DNA of 64,000 bases. It comes from Deltaproteobacteria bacterium CG11_big_fil_rev_8_21_14_0_20_47_16. Its GTDB lineage: Bacteria; UBA10199; GCA-002796325; 1-14-0-20-47-16. The DNA lies in NCBI GenBank assembly GCA_002796325.1, contig PCXA01000018.1:124001-188000 (forward strand), written 5' to 3'. Below the pieces are notes generated by a model, which was given only the letters and a program-made list of their open reading frames with translations, was not told where the DNA came from and did not search any database. Positions 27,180 to 36,782 of this stretch are shown here, piece by piece; positions within the stretch are counted from its first letter, which is position 1; each line of letters begins with the position of its first letter. A program made the position numbers and the translations under genes.

Positions 27180-29108
27180 ATGGCTCTAGCACAACTACTA
27201 CATGATGTGGAAGCGTTGAGTTACCCCGAATATCGGGCGCGCCATCTTTTTACAGCAAAATTGCGCTTGGTTATTTTTCTGTGTTTTTGGTTTTTATATG
27301 TCTCAGCATTTAAAGATGAGTTGGCTAGTGTTGCACCCGTAACCGCTACAATTGCGATCAGCTTTATCTTTACGGTATTTGCCTATTACCTCATTATCGC
27401 GCGTGGCAAAGTCATCTTGGCAATGGGGGTCGAAGCTATTGCCGATGTGGTCGCCATTTCAGCCGTGGTGTATTTAACCGGTGGCATGACCAGTGATTTT
27501 TTTACACTCTATGTTCTCTACAGCATTTCGGCTGGGGGATTCTATAACTACCGAGTTGCGCTGATAGCTGCAATTGCTTCAGCTATTGCCTACATAGCGA
27601 TGTTCATTTCATTGTGGGCAGGGTGGTTACCGACGCTTGTTATTTCCTCTTACGAAGGACACCACGGTACTTTGGAGCAAGCGCATCCCTGGGTACATCC
27701 ATTACTTTTACTTCTATTGTTGGGAGGGGCTGTTTACGTCACTTATGTTGCGCATGGCTTTACTCAGCGTCGCGAACGCATGCTCGAAGAAAAAAATCGT
27801 GAGCTGGCCGCTTTGCACCGCATGAGTAACAGTATTCGTAGTGCCAGTCCATTGCCAGAAGTAGCTGATCGTGTACTTAACAGTATGTTGTCGGGTCTGG
27901 ATTTTAGTCTCTGTTTGCTCATGCTGCTGGACAAAAAGACCAATCGTTTGGTGTGTTATCCGCCGCGTAATCATCCCATGACACGTAAGGCAGAAGCACT
28001 GTTGGGTTTTTCGCTGAGTGAACTCTATATCCCACTTGAACGACTTAACAGCACTGACATCGTCAAGTTTCATCGCAGCCTCTATCAATTGTCTGAAGGC
28101 ATCGAACCTGCGCTCACGCCAGAACAAGCAGATGCCATTCAAGGCAAGTTGGGCTTACAGGTCATGGTGACATTACCCCTCATTGTTGAAAACGATGTTA
28201 TTGGAACTTGTATTGGTATGACCACCGCACCATTGATTGAAGATCACCTCCTCTCCACACTTGAAGTTTTTGCCAATCAGTCTGCGCTATTAATTCAAAC
28301 CACCATGCTGATCGAAGAACTCAAGACCAAGAACACTGCATTAACTGAGGCCAACCGTGTGAAGAGTGAGTTCTTGGCAACCATGAGTCACGAACTTCGT
28401 ACACCACTGACTGCCATTATCGGATTTTCTGAACTATTATTAGAAGGTGTCATGGGTGAGCTAAATAATGAGCAGCGAGACAGTCTGCGTGAAGTGCTTA
28501 ATAATGGCACCAGTCTTCTCGATCTGATCAACAACTTGCTTGATTTTGTGAAGGTGGAATCTGGTAAAATGGGTCTTAATTATCAGCGGTTTACGCTTCC
28601 AGATCTGATTGATCGCCTACGTCGTGGGTTGTGGCCACTCATTCAGCGCAAAGAGTTGAATTGGGAAATCCATGCACCAGATAATTTGCCGCCACTGAAT
28701 GCGGATGAAAAACGTATGCAGCAAGTCTTGTTGAACCTGGTGAGTAATGCCATCAAATTTACACCAGACAAGGGCACAATCAGTGTGCATGTTAATCGCG
28801 TACCACATTTTTCCCAGTTATCTCAAGTTGCACAACAGCACTTGGAGTCAAAGAAGGACAGCAATGATGCATTTTTTGTAATTTCAGTGCGGGATACTGG
28901 TATTGGAATCTCTCCAGAAAATTTGGAACGTATCTTTGAGATGTTCAAGCAGATTGATAGCTCAATTAGTCGTAGTTATGAAGGTACCGGATTGGGCTTG
29001 GCTCTGGCCAAGCAGTTGGTTGAATTGCATGGTGGCACCATTTGGGCTGAAAGTGAGCTGGGCCATGGTGCCACTTTCATCTGTATCCTCCCAAGTAGTG
29101 GTAATTAG
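27180..29108 (+). CDS. Membrane sensor histidine kinase with GAF domain
   Basis: 642 residues. Five to six predicted membrane helices occupy about residues 25-195, giving a MASE-like integral sensor. A linker helix leads to a GAF-like domain (about 215-375) and then a HisKA dimerisation domain with the phosphoacceptor His404 in ATMSHELRTPLTAIIGFS. The HATPase_c domain holds the N box (NLVSNAIKFTPDKG), G1 (VRDTGIGISPENLERIFEMF) and G2 (GTGLGLALAKQL) motifs. No receiver domain is fused and no response regulator is adjacent, so the partner must lie elsewhere. Only 21 bases lie upstream before the divergent gene, without an SD; the start may be leaderless. Confidence 0.9.
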   Translation: MALAQLLHDVEALSYPEYRARHLFTAKLRLVIFLCFWFLYVSAFKDELASVAPVTATIAISFIFTVFAYYLIIARGKVILAMGVEAIADVVAISAVVYLTGGMTSDFFTLYVLYSISAGGFYNYRVALIAAIASAIAYIAMFISLWAGWLPTLVISSYEGHHGTLEQAHPWVHPLLLLLLLGGAVYVTYVAHGFTQRRERMLEEKNRELAALHRMSNSIRSASPLPEVADRVLNSMLSGLDFSLCLLMLLDKKTNRLVCYPPRNHPMTRKAEALLGFSLSELYIPLERLNSTDIVKFHRSLYQLSEGIEPALTPEQADAIQGKLGLQVMVTLPLIVENDVIGTCIGMTTAPLIEDHLLSTLEVFANQSALLIQTTMLIEELKTKNTALTEANRVKSEFLATMSHELRTPLTAIIGFSELLLEGVMGELNNEQRDSLREVLNNGTSLLDLINNLLDFVKVESGKMGLNYQRFTLPDLIDRLRRGLWPLIQRKELNWEIHAPDNLPPLNADEKRMQQVLLNLVSNAIKFTPDKGTISVHVNRVPHFSQLSQVAQQHLESKKDSNDAFFVISVRDTGIGISPENLERIFEMFKQIDSSISRSYEGTGLGLALAKQLVELHGGTIWAESELGHGATFICILPSSGN

Positions 29109-29194
29109 GTTGCCTTTTCTAACCTGGTTTGTTAGATTCCGACCCGAATTGTCTGATAAATAATTGTTTTTAACCAGGCCCATGGGGCTGTTGA

Positions 29195-29213
29195 GGGGGC
29201 GACGTGAGCCCCC
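29195..29213 (+). promoter_or_regulatory. GC-rich leader hairpin upstream of gspC
   Basis: GGGGGC (29195-29200) and GCCCCC (29208-29213) form a 6-bp GC stem with a seven-base loop GACGTGA. It is not followed by a T-run, so it is not a standard terminator. It lies 15 bases before the preferred gspC start at 29228, and a GTG in its loop is an alternative start codon that would be in frame. Possible leader control element for the T2SS genes. Confidence 0.4.
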
Positions 29214-29227
29214 ACAAAGGTTTGGGG

Positions 29228-30172
29228 ATGGAGGCTTTGCTTAAGCAGTGGACGTGGGTCGCCAAGGCCTTGGCCGTCTTAATGGTGGCCTACTTTGCAG
29301 CAAAAATTACCAATGTTTATGTTGGGAAATTGCTGGAGGTGAGGCGATCTATTGGCATGGTGAGTCCAACAGTAAGTGCAACAGATACAGATGCTACGCA
29401 CAGCGAGTCCGATTTTGAAGTTATTGTTCAGCGCAATATTTTTGATTCAAGTGATGAGCCTGTGGCTGAGGGTGAGGCGGGTTCAGAAAATGGTGGCGGC
29501 ACAACAGTTCCGACAGGGGAGGCCTCCAAGACAAGTTTGGGGATCAAGGTTTTGGCCATTATGATGATTGGGGATGGCAAAGATTCGCGATCCAGTACCA
29601 CCGTTGGTATGAATAATGCGACTGATGCCTACGCCGTTGGACAAGAAATGACGGTTGCATCAAATGTAAAGTTGGTTCAAGTCAAACCGAATCGTATTGA
29701 GTTTGTAAATGGTGGGCGCTTGGAATATGCCGAACTGGATATGGGGCTGGGGGACAATATTTTTGGTCCGCCCAAAGAATCATCGGGTTCTGTTGTCTCA
29801 GCTGAAAAGACAGAAGCACCGGGCCCCCAACCAGGTGGCGTTGCTAAAGTTAGTGATAATAAATTTGCGATTGATCAACGGGAAATTGACAATGCGTTGG
29901 CCAATCCCGAACTATTGTATACTGAAATTCGTGCAGTTCCGAACTTTGAAAATGGTAAAGTCAGTGGTATGAAGGTGTTGTCGATTAAGCCAGGATCATT
30001 ATTTAGTAAATTGGGCATTAAGCGGGGTGACGTTCTCCAACAAATTAATGGTTTAGATCTAGACGTGAAGCAAGGCTTCCAGATATTTGCGCAATTGAAA
30101 GACCAAAAGAATTTTAATATGAACCTTCAACGCGATGGGAAGAAGACCACACTTGAATATGAAATTCGCTAA
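29228..30172 (+). CDS. gspC: Type II secretion inner-membrane protein GspC
   Basis: 314 residues from the ATG at 29228, which has an AAAGG SD; a GTG at 29204 would add eight residues but lies in a hairpin loop. A single N-terminal membrane helix (about residues 7-29) is followed by the periplasmic HR domain (FEVIVQRNIFD) and a C-terminal PDZ domain (VLSIKPGSLFSKLGIKRGDVLQQINGLDLD). GspC connects the inner-membrane platform to the secretin through the HR domain and helps select substrates through the PDZ. It is the first T2SS gene and overlaps gspD by 14 bases. Confidence 0.9.
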   Translation: MEALLKQWTWVAKALAVLMVAYFAAKITNVYVGKLLEVRRSIGMVSPTVSATDTDATHSESDFEVIVQRNIFDSSDEPVAEGEAGSENGGGTTVPTGEASKTSLGIKVLAIMMIGDGKDSRSSTTVGMNNATDAYAVGQEMTVASNVKLVQVKPNRIEFVNGGRLEYAELDMGLGDNIFGPPKESSGSVVSAEKTEAPGPQPGGVAKVSDNKFAIDQREIDNALANPELLYTEIRAVPNFENGKVSGMKVLSIKPGSLFSKLGIKRGDVLQQINGLDLDVKQGFQIFAQLKDQKNFNMNLQRDGKKTTLEYEIR

Positions 30173-32672
30173 GGGTTTAAAAGGCTATATTGTTTTTGGT
30201 ATTATTTTCCTCGCCACATCGGTGTGCGCGCAGGTCCCGTCGGAGTCGGGTGATGACACACTACCGTTGCCGAGTAGTGCGCCTGCAGGACCGGAAAGTG
30301 CTGTACCAAATACAAATCCAGCAGGTGGTCCTGTTGCAAATCGACCGTCACTCCCAACAGCGCCTGGATCGCAAGCCCCAGTAGACCCCCATGCGCCTCC
30401 TGTTTCTACTGGTACAGATGAAAATGGGGAGACATTGGTGCGTTTAAACGTACAGGACGCAGATATTCGGGACATTATTAAGCAAATCAGCTTGGCCACT
30501 GATCGTAACTTCATTTTGGATGATGCTGTAAAAGGGAAGATTACGATTATCTCGCCAAAGCCCGTGACCAAGGATGAAGCGTATCAGACATTTCTATCAG
30601 CACTGATGATGTCTGGGTTTACGACAGTGAAGGGGCCAGCAGGGGTGATTAAAGTGGTGCGCTTGAAGGATTCAATTACATACCCAATCCCCACTCACGT
30701 TGATAATACACCATACACCGATAGCTTTGTTACACGTCTCATTCAGCTGAATAATATTGGTGTGGTGGATATGATGAATGCCATCAAGGCGCTTGTCTCC
30801 AAAGATGGTAATATTTATGCTTATCCAGCAACCAATACATTGATTATTACCGATTCTGGTACCAACATTGATCGCCTAATGAAAATCATTAAAGAACTCG
30901 ATCAAGAAGGACCTCAACAGGTGATGGAAATTATCCCTGTGCGAAATGCCTTGGCGCGCGATGTTGCACAGACCCTTACCACACTGTTTAAGCAAGAAAA
31001 GCAAAAGGCGCCGGCCAAGCCAGGTGAATTAGAAGAATTAGATGAAGTGAGTAATATCCTGGCTGATGAACGTACAAATGCAATTATAGTATTGGCCAGT
31101 AAGCGTGCGATTGAAAAGGTTCGTGGTATTGTTGCACGTTTGGATGCGCGTGTCGCTGCGGGACAAGAGGGTAAGATTCATGTCTACTATCTGCGCTATG
31201 CCAAAGCTAAACAGCTTTCTGAAACATTGGCGGCAATCACATCGGGCGCAGGCCAAAAACCTGCAGGCGCGGGCGCCAAGAGCGCCGCACCGACAATTGC
31301 TGAATTTGAAGGTGGTATCAAGATTGGTGCTGATGAATCGACCAATGCATTGATTGTTACTGCGTCGGCTAAAGACTTTCAAACCTTGATTGATCGTGTG
31401 GTGTCCAAGCTCGACGTGCCACGACGTCAGGTTTATATCGAAGCAGTAGTGATGGAGCTTACACTGACGCGTAACAAAAGTTATGGCGTTTCAGGGGGTG
31501 GTGGTGCAGGCGGTTCGTCGATTGGATTTGGTCAGACCTTTGGTGCCACATCTCAGTTTGCATCGTCAGTTCTTGGTGCACCGTCCTTGTTGGGTGGCTT
31601 GATTAGCTCACGTACCACAACACTCAATCTTCTGAATGCAGATGGTACTACCAAGGCTGTGAGTGTGCCGGCTTTCACAGCGTTTTTAACAGCTATTCAG
31701 ACTTATGGTGATGCAAACATTGTATCAACACCGAATATCCTGACAGTGGAAAATGAAGAAGCCATGATCGAAGTCAAACATGACAAATATATTCCATCTG
31801 CAACACCTGCATCGGCCACATCAGCTGTTTTAACCCAGTCGTATACCTCTAAGGAAGTGGGATTAACATTGAAGGTAACACCTCAAATTAGTTCCAATAA
31901 TCAGATTTTATTGGCGGTCGATGAAGAGCTCTCAAACTTTGGTGAAGATCAAGCATTTCCAGGCGGATACAACCTACCAACAACGCGCAAGCGTCATGTA
32001 AAGACATCTACAGCAGTATCAGATGGTCAGACAGTGGTGTTGGGTGGTTTGATGGAAGATACATCAACCAACACTGTTCAAAAGGTGCCTATTTTGGGTG
32101 ATATTCCACTACTGGGCTTTTTGTTCCGTCAGACAGATAAAAAAATGTCTAGAAATAATCTGCTGATCTTTTTGACACCGCACATTATGGATGATGCGAC
32201 CGACTTCTCGCGCATTCTTCAACAAAAAATCGATCAGCGGAATCGCTTTGTGGAACAAAACTACGGCAAGAAGCAACGTGAAATTATTCGCAGTACCATT
32301 AAGAATCATCGCGAAGACTTGCTTGAGTTTAAAGAAGCATCTGACTTGTTGCCAGACACAACATTTAAGAACACCGCCAATCAGGTAGGTGACCCTTTCC
32401 CAAAAGTACAAACTCAAGCCCCAGCACCAGCGGCAACAAAAGCAATTCGGACGCCGCCATCCGTTAAGCAGGTTGCACCCGTGACACCACCGCCATCGTC
32501 AGGGGTCATTACGGTGCCGTCGCTAACGCCAGGGGCACCAAGTGCCACACGTCAGGATATGTCCCCTGTGGCGCCACCTGTAACAAAGGTGGCACCAACG
32601 CCAACCCCAGCACCGACGGCCACGCCCGTCAAGCCGACTGGCAAAGTCAACGAATTGAATCTAACCTATTGA
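30159..32672 (+). CDS. gspD: Type II secretion secretin GspD
   Basis: 837 residues from the ATG at 30159, which gives a proper signal peptide (KGLKGYIVFGIIFLATSVCA). After a Pro/Ser-rich linker come N0 (LNVQDADIRDIIKQISLAT), N1-N3 ring domains and the secretin core with VEVKHDKYIPSA and the signature VPILGDIPLLGFLFR. The last 100 residues are an unusual Pro/Thr/Ala-rich tail instead of a clear pilotin-binding S-domain. GspD forms the outer-membrane pore of the system. No pilotin gene is seen in the window. Confidence 0.95.
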   Translation: MKFAKGLKGYIVFGIIFLATSVCAQVPSESGDDTLPLPSSAPAGPESAVPNTNPAGGPVANRPSLPTAPGSQAPVDPHAPPVSTGTDENGETLVRLNVQDADIRDIIKQISLATDRNFILDDAVKGKITIISPKPVTKDEAYQTFLSALMMSGFTTVKGPAGVIKVVRLKDSITYPIPTHVDNTPYTDSFVTRLIQLNNIGVVDMMNAIKALVSKDGNIYAYPATNTLIITDSGTNIDRLMKIIKELDQEGPQQVMEIIPVRNALARDVAQTLTTLFKQEKQKAPAKPGELEELDEVSNILADERTNAIIVLASKRAIEKVRGIVARLDARVAAGQEGKIHVYYLRYAKAKQLSETLAAITSGAGQKPAGAGAKSAAPTIAEFEGGIKIGADESTNALIVTASAKDFQTLIDRVVSKLDVPRRQVYIEAVVMELTLTRNKSYGVSGGGGAGGSSIGFGQTFGATSQFASSVLGAPSLLGGLISSRTTTLNLLNADGTTKAVSVPAFTAFLTAIQTYGDANIVSTPNILTVENEEAMIEVKHDKYIPSATPASATSAVLTQSYTSKEVGLTLKVTPQISSNNQILLAVDEELSNFGEDQAFPGGYNLPTTRKRHVKTSTAVSDGQTVVLGGLMEDTSTNTVQKVPILGDIPLLGFLFRQTDKKMSRNNLLIFLTPHIMDDATDFSRILQQKIDQRNRFVEQNYGKKQREIIRSTIKNHREDLLEFKEASDLLPDTTFKNTANQVGDPFPKVQTQAPAPAATKAIRTPPSVKQVAPVTPPPSSGVITVPSLTPGAPSATRQDMSPVAPPVTKVAPTPTPAPTATPVKPTGKVNELNLTY

Positions 32673-32681
32673 TTTAGATGC

Positions 32682-32711
32682 TTGTCCCGCCATAATCGCC
32701 CATGCTATAGT
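32682..32711 (+). promoter_or_regulatory. Promoter for gspE to gspN
   Basis: TTGTCC (32682-32687), an 18-base spacer and TATAGT (32706-32711). The -10 matches five of six consensus bases and the -35 four of six. The element lies in the 83 bases between gspD and gspE, about 45 bases before the gspE start, and suggests that gspE-N can be transcribed apart from gspCD. Confidence 0.55.
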
Positions 32712-32755
32712 GCATCTATTATATAGGTTATATCAGTGGGTATGGGGGAGTGGGG

Positions 32756-34447
32756 ATGGAAGACCGAAGTCTAGGGGCAATTCTACTCGAATCAACATCG
32801 TTAACAGAAGCTCAGCTGGAGCAGGCCCTGATGGTACACCGTGAAAAGGGCATCAAGCTGGGTGATGCATTGGTGCAGCTAAAGTTTCTCCGTAGTGAAG
32901 ATATCCTGAAAGCACTTTCCATACAGATGGGTTTACCCTACGAAAATCATGTACGTGGTGAAGACATTCCGCACGATTTAATTGAAACACTGCCTATCAA
33001 CTATGCCAAAAAAAATGAGGTTGTACCGTTGCGCCGTGAACATGGGGCAATCGTTGTCGCCGTTTCGGATCCCAGTAATTACAATGCGCTGGATGATTTG
33101 CGCATGATTTATGGGTCTCGTATCAAGCCAGTCATTGCCAGTGGTTATGAAATTATGAATGCCATCAACGCTGCGTACAATAAGGAACAAGGCGAAGGCG
33201 GCGATATGAATGAGCTGGATGAAAGCATGGGCGAAATTGCCTCTGAATTCGATGAGCCCGTCGATTTGTTGGATGCAGACGATGAAGCGCCAATTATTCG
33301 TTTGGTGAATACGCTGCTTTTCCGCGCCGTGAAACAGAAGGCCAGTGATATTCATATTGAGCCATTTGAAAAGGAAATTGCCGTGCGTTTTCGAATTGAT
33401 GGTGTGCTGTATGACATCATGACGCCACCCAAGCGGGCTCAAAACTCCATTATTTCCCGTGTAAAAATTATGGCAGGTTTGAATATTGCTGAGAAGCGTC
33501 TGCCGCAAGACGGACGTATTCGCATTAAAATCGCCGGCAAAGATATTGATATTCGTGTGTCGACGGTGCCCACAGCCTTTGGCGAAAGTATCGTCATGCG
33601 TCTTTTGGATCGCAGTAAGGTGATGCTGGATTTGGATACACTCGGTTTGCATGGCAAGGTTTTGGATCAGATTAATCAGCTGATTACACGTACCAACGGA
33701 ATTTTCTTGGTCACAGGTCCTACCGGTTCTGGTAAATCCACCACACTGTATGCCTGTCTTTCCAAAATTAATTCCAAAGACATCAAAATTCTAACGATTG
33801 AAGATCCTGTTGAATACCAGCTGTATGGCATCAACCAAGTGCAGGTGAATCCCAAAATTGAACTGACATTTGCGAATGGCCTTCGCTCCTTTTTGCGTCA
33901 GGACCCAGATGTCATCATGGTCGGTGAAATTCGTGACAAGGAAACCGCAGAAATTGCGATTCAAGCAGCACTCACTGGTCACTTGGTGATCAGCACTCTC
34001 CATACGAACAGTGCGCCAGCAACCATTACACGTCTGATTGATATGGGAATTGAGCCATTTTTGGTGTCGTCAGCAGTGGTGGGAATCTTGGCCCAGCGCC
34101 TTATTCGAACAGTGTGTCATGACTGTGCCAAAAAATACACACCGACATCAGAAGAACTCGCACGCCTGGATATGAAGCCAGAAGACCTGAAAGGGCGCCA
34201 ACTCTTTAGACCGGTCGGTTGCCCCAATTGTTTGGAAACAGGTTATGCGGGTCGTCAGGGTATTCATGAAATGATGTTGATTGATGATGATGTTCGCAAT
34301 GAGATTGTCAAAGGATCTGATGCTTCTGTAATTAAGAAAGTAGCGCTGTCCAAAGGAATGATAACACTGCGACTAGACGCGATTGGCAAGATGTTACAGG
34401 GAATGACCACTATTGAAGAAGTGCTAAGCGCAACGGATAAGGATTAA
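32756..34447 (+). CDS. gspE: Type II secretion ATPase GspE
   Basis: 563 residues from the ATG at 32756 (SD GGGGGAG; a GTG at 32750 is also in frame). The N-terminal MshEN-like domain (LESTSLTEAQLEQALMVHREKG) is followed by the ATPase core with Walker A GPTGSGKST (about residue 321), the Asp box, Walker B (DPDVIMVGEIRDKETAEIA), the His box (LVISTLHTNSAPATI) and a tetracysteine zinc motif (CHDCA...CPNC). GspE is the cytoplasmic hexameric motor that drives pseudopilus assembly. Two bases separate it from gspF. Confidence 0.96.
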   Translation: MEDRSLGAILLESTSLTEAQLEQALMVHREKGIKLGDALVQLKFLRSEDILKALSIQMGLPYENHVRGEDIPHDLIETLPINYAKKNEVVPLRREHGAIVVAVSDPSNYNALDDLRMIYGSRIKPVIASGYEIMNAINAAYNKEQGEGGDMNELDESMGEIASEFDEPVDLLDADDEAPIIRLVNTLLFRAVKQKASDIHIEPFEKEIAVRFRIDGVLYDIMTPPKRAQNSIISRVKIMAGLNIAEKRLPQDGRIRIKIAGKDIDIRVSTVPTAFGESIVMRLLDRSKVMLDLDTLGLHGKVLDQINQLITRTNGIFLVTGPTGSGKSTTLYACLSKINSKDIKILTIEDPVEYQLYGINQVQVNPKIELTFANGLRSFLRQDPDVIMVGEIRDKETAEIAIQAALTGHLVISTLHTNSAPATITRLIDMGIEPFLVSSAVVGILAQRLIRTVCHDCAKKYTPTSEELARLDMKPEDLKGRQLFRPVGCPNCLETGYAGRQGIHEMMLIDDDVRNEIVKGSDASVIKKVALSKGMITLRLDAIGKMLQGMTTIEEVLSATDKD

Positions 34448-34448
34448 G

Positions 34449-35678
34449 ATGCCTGTTTATAAATATAGTGGCGTTAATGCTAAAGGTAAGAAGGTTGCCG
34501 GCTCAATTGATGCCGAAAATGAAAAGGCAGCACGCGCCAAGCTACGACGTACGGGTGTTTTCCCAACTAGTTTGGGTGGCGATGGTAAGGCGGGGGGATT
34601 CTCTCTCAATACTGAAATTGACATTGGAAAATATTTTCAAAAGGTCACTGTAGAAGATTTGGCCCTTATGACCCGTCAGTTGGGTTCCTTGTTGCAAGCC
34701 GGTATTCCATTGGTTGAAGCTCTCGCAGCTCTAACAGATCAGGTTGAAAACCCTAAATTGCGAGATGCGGTTGCAACAATTCGTGAAAAAGTGACCGAAG
34801 GTACCAAGCTGTCTGATGCCATGAAGGGCTATCCCAAGATTTTTGATACGCTCTATGTCAACATGATTGCTGCAGGTGAAGCCAGCGGTGCATTGGAACT
34901 TGTTTTACAGCGCTTAGGGGATTTTACTGAAGGTCAGTCGCGTCTTACCGCAAAAGTGAAGAGCGCCATGACGTATCCGATCTTGATGACCGTCGTAGGT
35001 GGCGGTTTGATGATTTTATTACTGACGTTTGTGGTTCCTAAAATCACCAAGCGTTTAATCGGCATGGGTAAAGAGTTGCCATTGCCCACACAAATCCTCA
35101 TGGGTATTAGCGATACCCTGATTAACTACTGGTACATTTTCCTTATTTTGGGCGTTGCCATTTACTTTGGGTTGAAGCGCTATTTAAACACACCCAATGG
35201 CAAAGAATTTTTTGATCGCAATATTCTTAAAGCACCCGTCATTGGGCGGCTTATCCGTCTTTTGGCAATTTCTCGATTCTCGCGAACGCTGGGGACTCTT
35301 TTGGCGAGTGGCGTTCCCATGCTGAATGCATTGGATATTGTGCGGAATATCGTAACCAATACAGTGATGCGTCAGGCGATTGAAAATACGCGTGATGCGG
35401 TTAAAGAAGGTGCCAATATTTCAGATACTTTGAAGCGTACCGGAGAATTTCCACCATTGGTGACCCATATGTTGTCCGTAGGTGAAAAAACAGGTGAATT
35501 GGAAAAAATGTTGGAACGAGTGGCGGATAATTATGATAAACAGATCGATAATACGGTCACAGCCCTGACATCGTTGCTAGAACCTCTCATGATTGTTGTC
35601 ATGGCAGGTATGGTGGCATTTATTGTCTTGTCTGTAATGTTGCCAATGTTGCAACTCAGTGATATTAAACATCGATAA
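34449..35678 (+). CDS. gspF: Type II secretion platform protein GspF
   Basis: 409 residues with the duplicated T2SSF domain: ALMTRQLGSLLQAGIPLVEALAAL in the first half and FSRTLGTLLASGVPMLNALDIV in the second, each ended by membrane helices (about residues 175-200, 222-240 and 380-400). GspF is the polytopic inner-membrane protein at the centre of the assembly platform, contacting GspE and GspL. The SD AAGGATTAAG overlaps the gspE stop. The next gene starts 17 bases after it. Confidence 0.95.
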   Translation: MPVYKYSGVNAKGKKVAGSIDAENEKAARAKLRRTGVFPTSLGGDGKAGGFSLNTEIDIGKYFQKVTVEDLALMTRQLGSLLQAGIPLVEALAALTDQVENPKLRDAVATIREKVTEGTKLSDAMKGYPKIFDTLYVNMIAAGEASGALELVLQRLGDFTEGQSRLTAKVKSAMTYPILMTVVGGGLMILLLTFVVPKITKRLIGMGKELPLPTQILMGISDTLINYWYIFLILGVAIYFGLKRYLNTPNGKEFFDRNILKAPVIGRLIRLLAISRFSRTLGTLLASGVPMLNALDIVRNIVTNTVMRQAIENTRDAVKEGANISDTLKRTGEFPPLVTHMLSVGEKTGELEKMLERVADNYDKQIDNTVTALTSLLEPLMIVVMAGMVAFIVLSVMLPMLQLSDIKHR

Positions 35679-35694
35679 CTCAAAGGGGGATTCA

Positions 35695-36135
35695 ATGAAC
35701 ATACTCACTAAGAAATTCGGACGCCGCCGTGAACGCGGTATGACACTCATCGAAATTATGATTGTGCTCGCCATTATCGCACTTGTTGGTGGTGTGGTGG
35801 GTGTGAACGTGTTCAATCGGCTCGAGCAGGCCAATGTAGATACTGCCAAGACGCAAATTCGTGGCTTTCAATCCGCACTGGCAAACTATCGCCGCGACAA
35901 AGGCAAATTCCCAGGTGAAAGCGAAGGCCTAGCCGCGCTTCTTAAGGGTGGTTATATTGGTGATGCTTCTGGTCAGTCTATTTCAGAAGTACCACAGGAT
36001 CCATGGGGACATGATTACATCTACAAAGTGCCTGGTACCAATGGCAAAGACTACGAGATCATTTCTTTGGGCAAAGATGGCCAAGAGGGTGGTGAGCCTG
36101 ATACTCCTGATGCGGATATCTCTTCAGCCAACTGA
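35695..36135 (+). CDS. gspG: Major pseudopilin GspG
   Basis: 146 residues from the ATG at 35695, supported by the SD AAAGGGGGA. The basic leader ends RRRERG and the type III prepilin site is G15/M16 in ERGMTLIEIMIVLAII, with Glu at position +5. The mature protein has the GspG C-terminal calcium-loop region (WGHDYIYKVPGTNGKDYEIISLGKDGQEGG). It polymerises into the pseudopilus after cleavage by a prepilin peptidase, which must be encoded outside this window. Confidence 0.95.
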   Translation: MNILTKKFGRRRERGMTLIEIMIVLAIIALVGGVVGVNVFNRLEQANVDTAKTQIRGFQSALANYRRDKGKFPGESEGLAALLKGGYIGDASGQSISEVPQDPWGHDYIYKVPGTNGKDYEIISLGKDGQEGGEPDTPDADISSAN

Positions 36136-36137
36136 TT

Positions 36138-36782
36138 GTGCGTATTCATGATGGTCCTTTAGCGGGGTCAAAACGACAGCATGGGATGACCTTGATTGAA
36201 ATCATGGTCACGTTGGGGGTGATCGCCCTGATTATGGGCATCACCATTAGCCAGCTGGGGGGCACGTTTGATGCGCATGCTCGAGAAGCCACTGAACGTC
36301 TGGCATCCACTATTCGATATCTTTATAACAAGGCTGCTAGTGAGAACCTGACGATGCGTTTGGTATTTGATTTTGAAAAGCGCACATACAACGTTGAGGC
36401 GACTGCAGATCGGTTCTTGATTGAAAAGGGCGATCCTCGTGATAAGCAAAAAAGGAAATCTGAAAAATCCACGGAAAAGGCTGCAGAAGGTGAAATAACG
36501 CCTATTCAAAAAGCAGAAGCCAGTTTTGGGGCAGTTGATTCCTATCTTTTAAAACCCGTGGAACTACCCGGCGGTGTATTTATTAAGGATATTTACACTG
36601 AACATGATCAAGGTCCGGTGACAAGCGGAACGGCCTATATTTATATATTCCCGAGTGGTTATGTTGAACACGCCATCATTAATTTTCGAAATGAAGAGGA
36701 TTCCGAACAGAGGTCTCTTGAAATCAACCCCATGACTGGAAATAGTCGTCGCTATGATGAATATCGTGAACCTCAAAAATAA
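36138..36782 (+). CDS. gspH: Minor pseudopilin GspH
   Basis: 214 residues, GTG start two bases after the gspG stop. The leader ends QHG with the site QHGMTLIEIMVTLGVIAL. Compared with the usual ~165-190 residues it is somewhat long, with a charged insert (about residues 98-118, rich in Lys and Glu). The C-terminal region is beta-rich, as expected for the GspH fold (FIKDIYTEHDQGPVTSGTAYIYIFPSG). It belongs to the pseudopilus tip region with GspI, J and K. The gspI start lies inside its 3' end. Confidence 0.88.
   Translation: MRIHDGPLAGSKRQHGMTLIEIMVTLGVIALIMGITISQLGGTFDAHAREATERLASTIRYLYNKAASENLTMRLVFDFEKRTYNVEATADRFLIEKGDPRDKQKRKSEKSTEKAAEGEITPIQKAEASFGAVDSYLLKPVELPGGVFIKDIYTEHDQGPVTSGTAYIYIFPSGYVEHAIINFRNEEDSEQRSLEINPMTGNSRRYDEYREPQK

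Noticed and set aside
29109-29203. Intrinsic terminator of the histidine kinase gene
   Set aside because: Short inverted repeats exist, but none is followed by a proper T-run.
29204-29227. GTG 29204 as gspC start
   Set aside because: It lies in a GC hairpin loop without an SD; the ATG at 29228 has AAAGG upstream.
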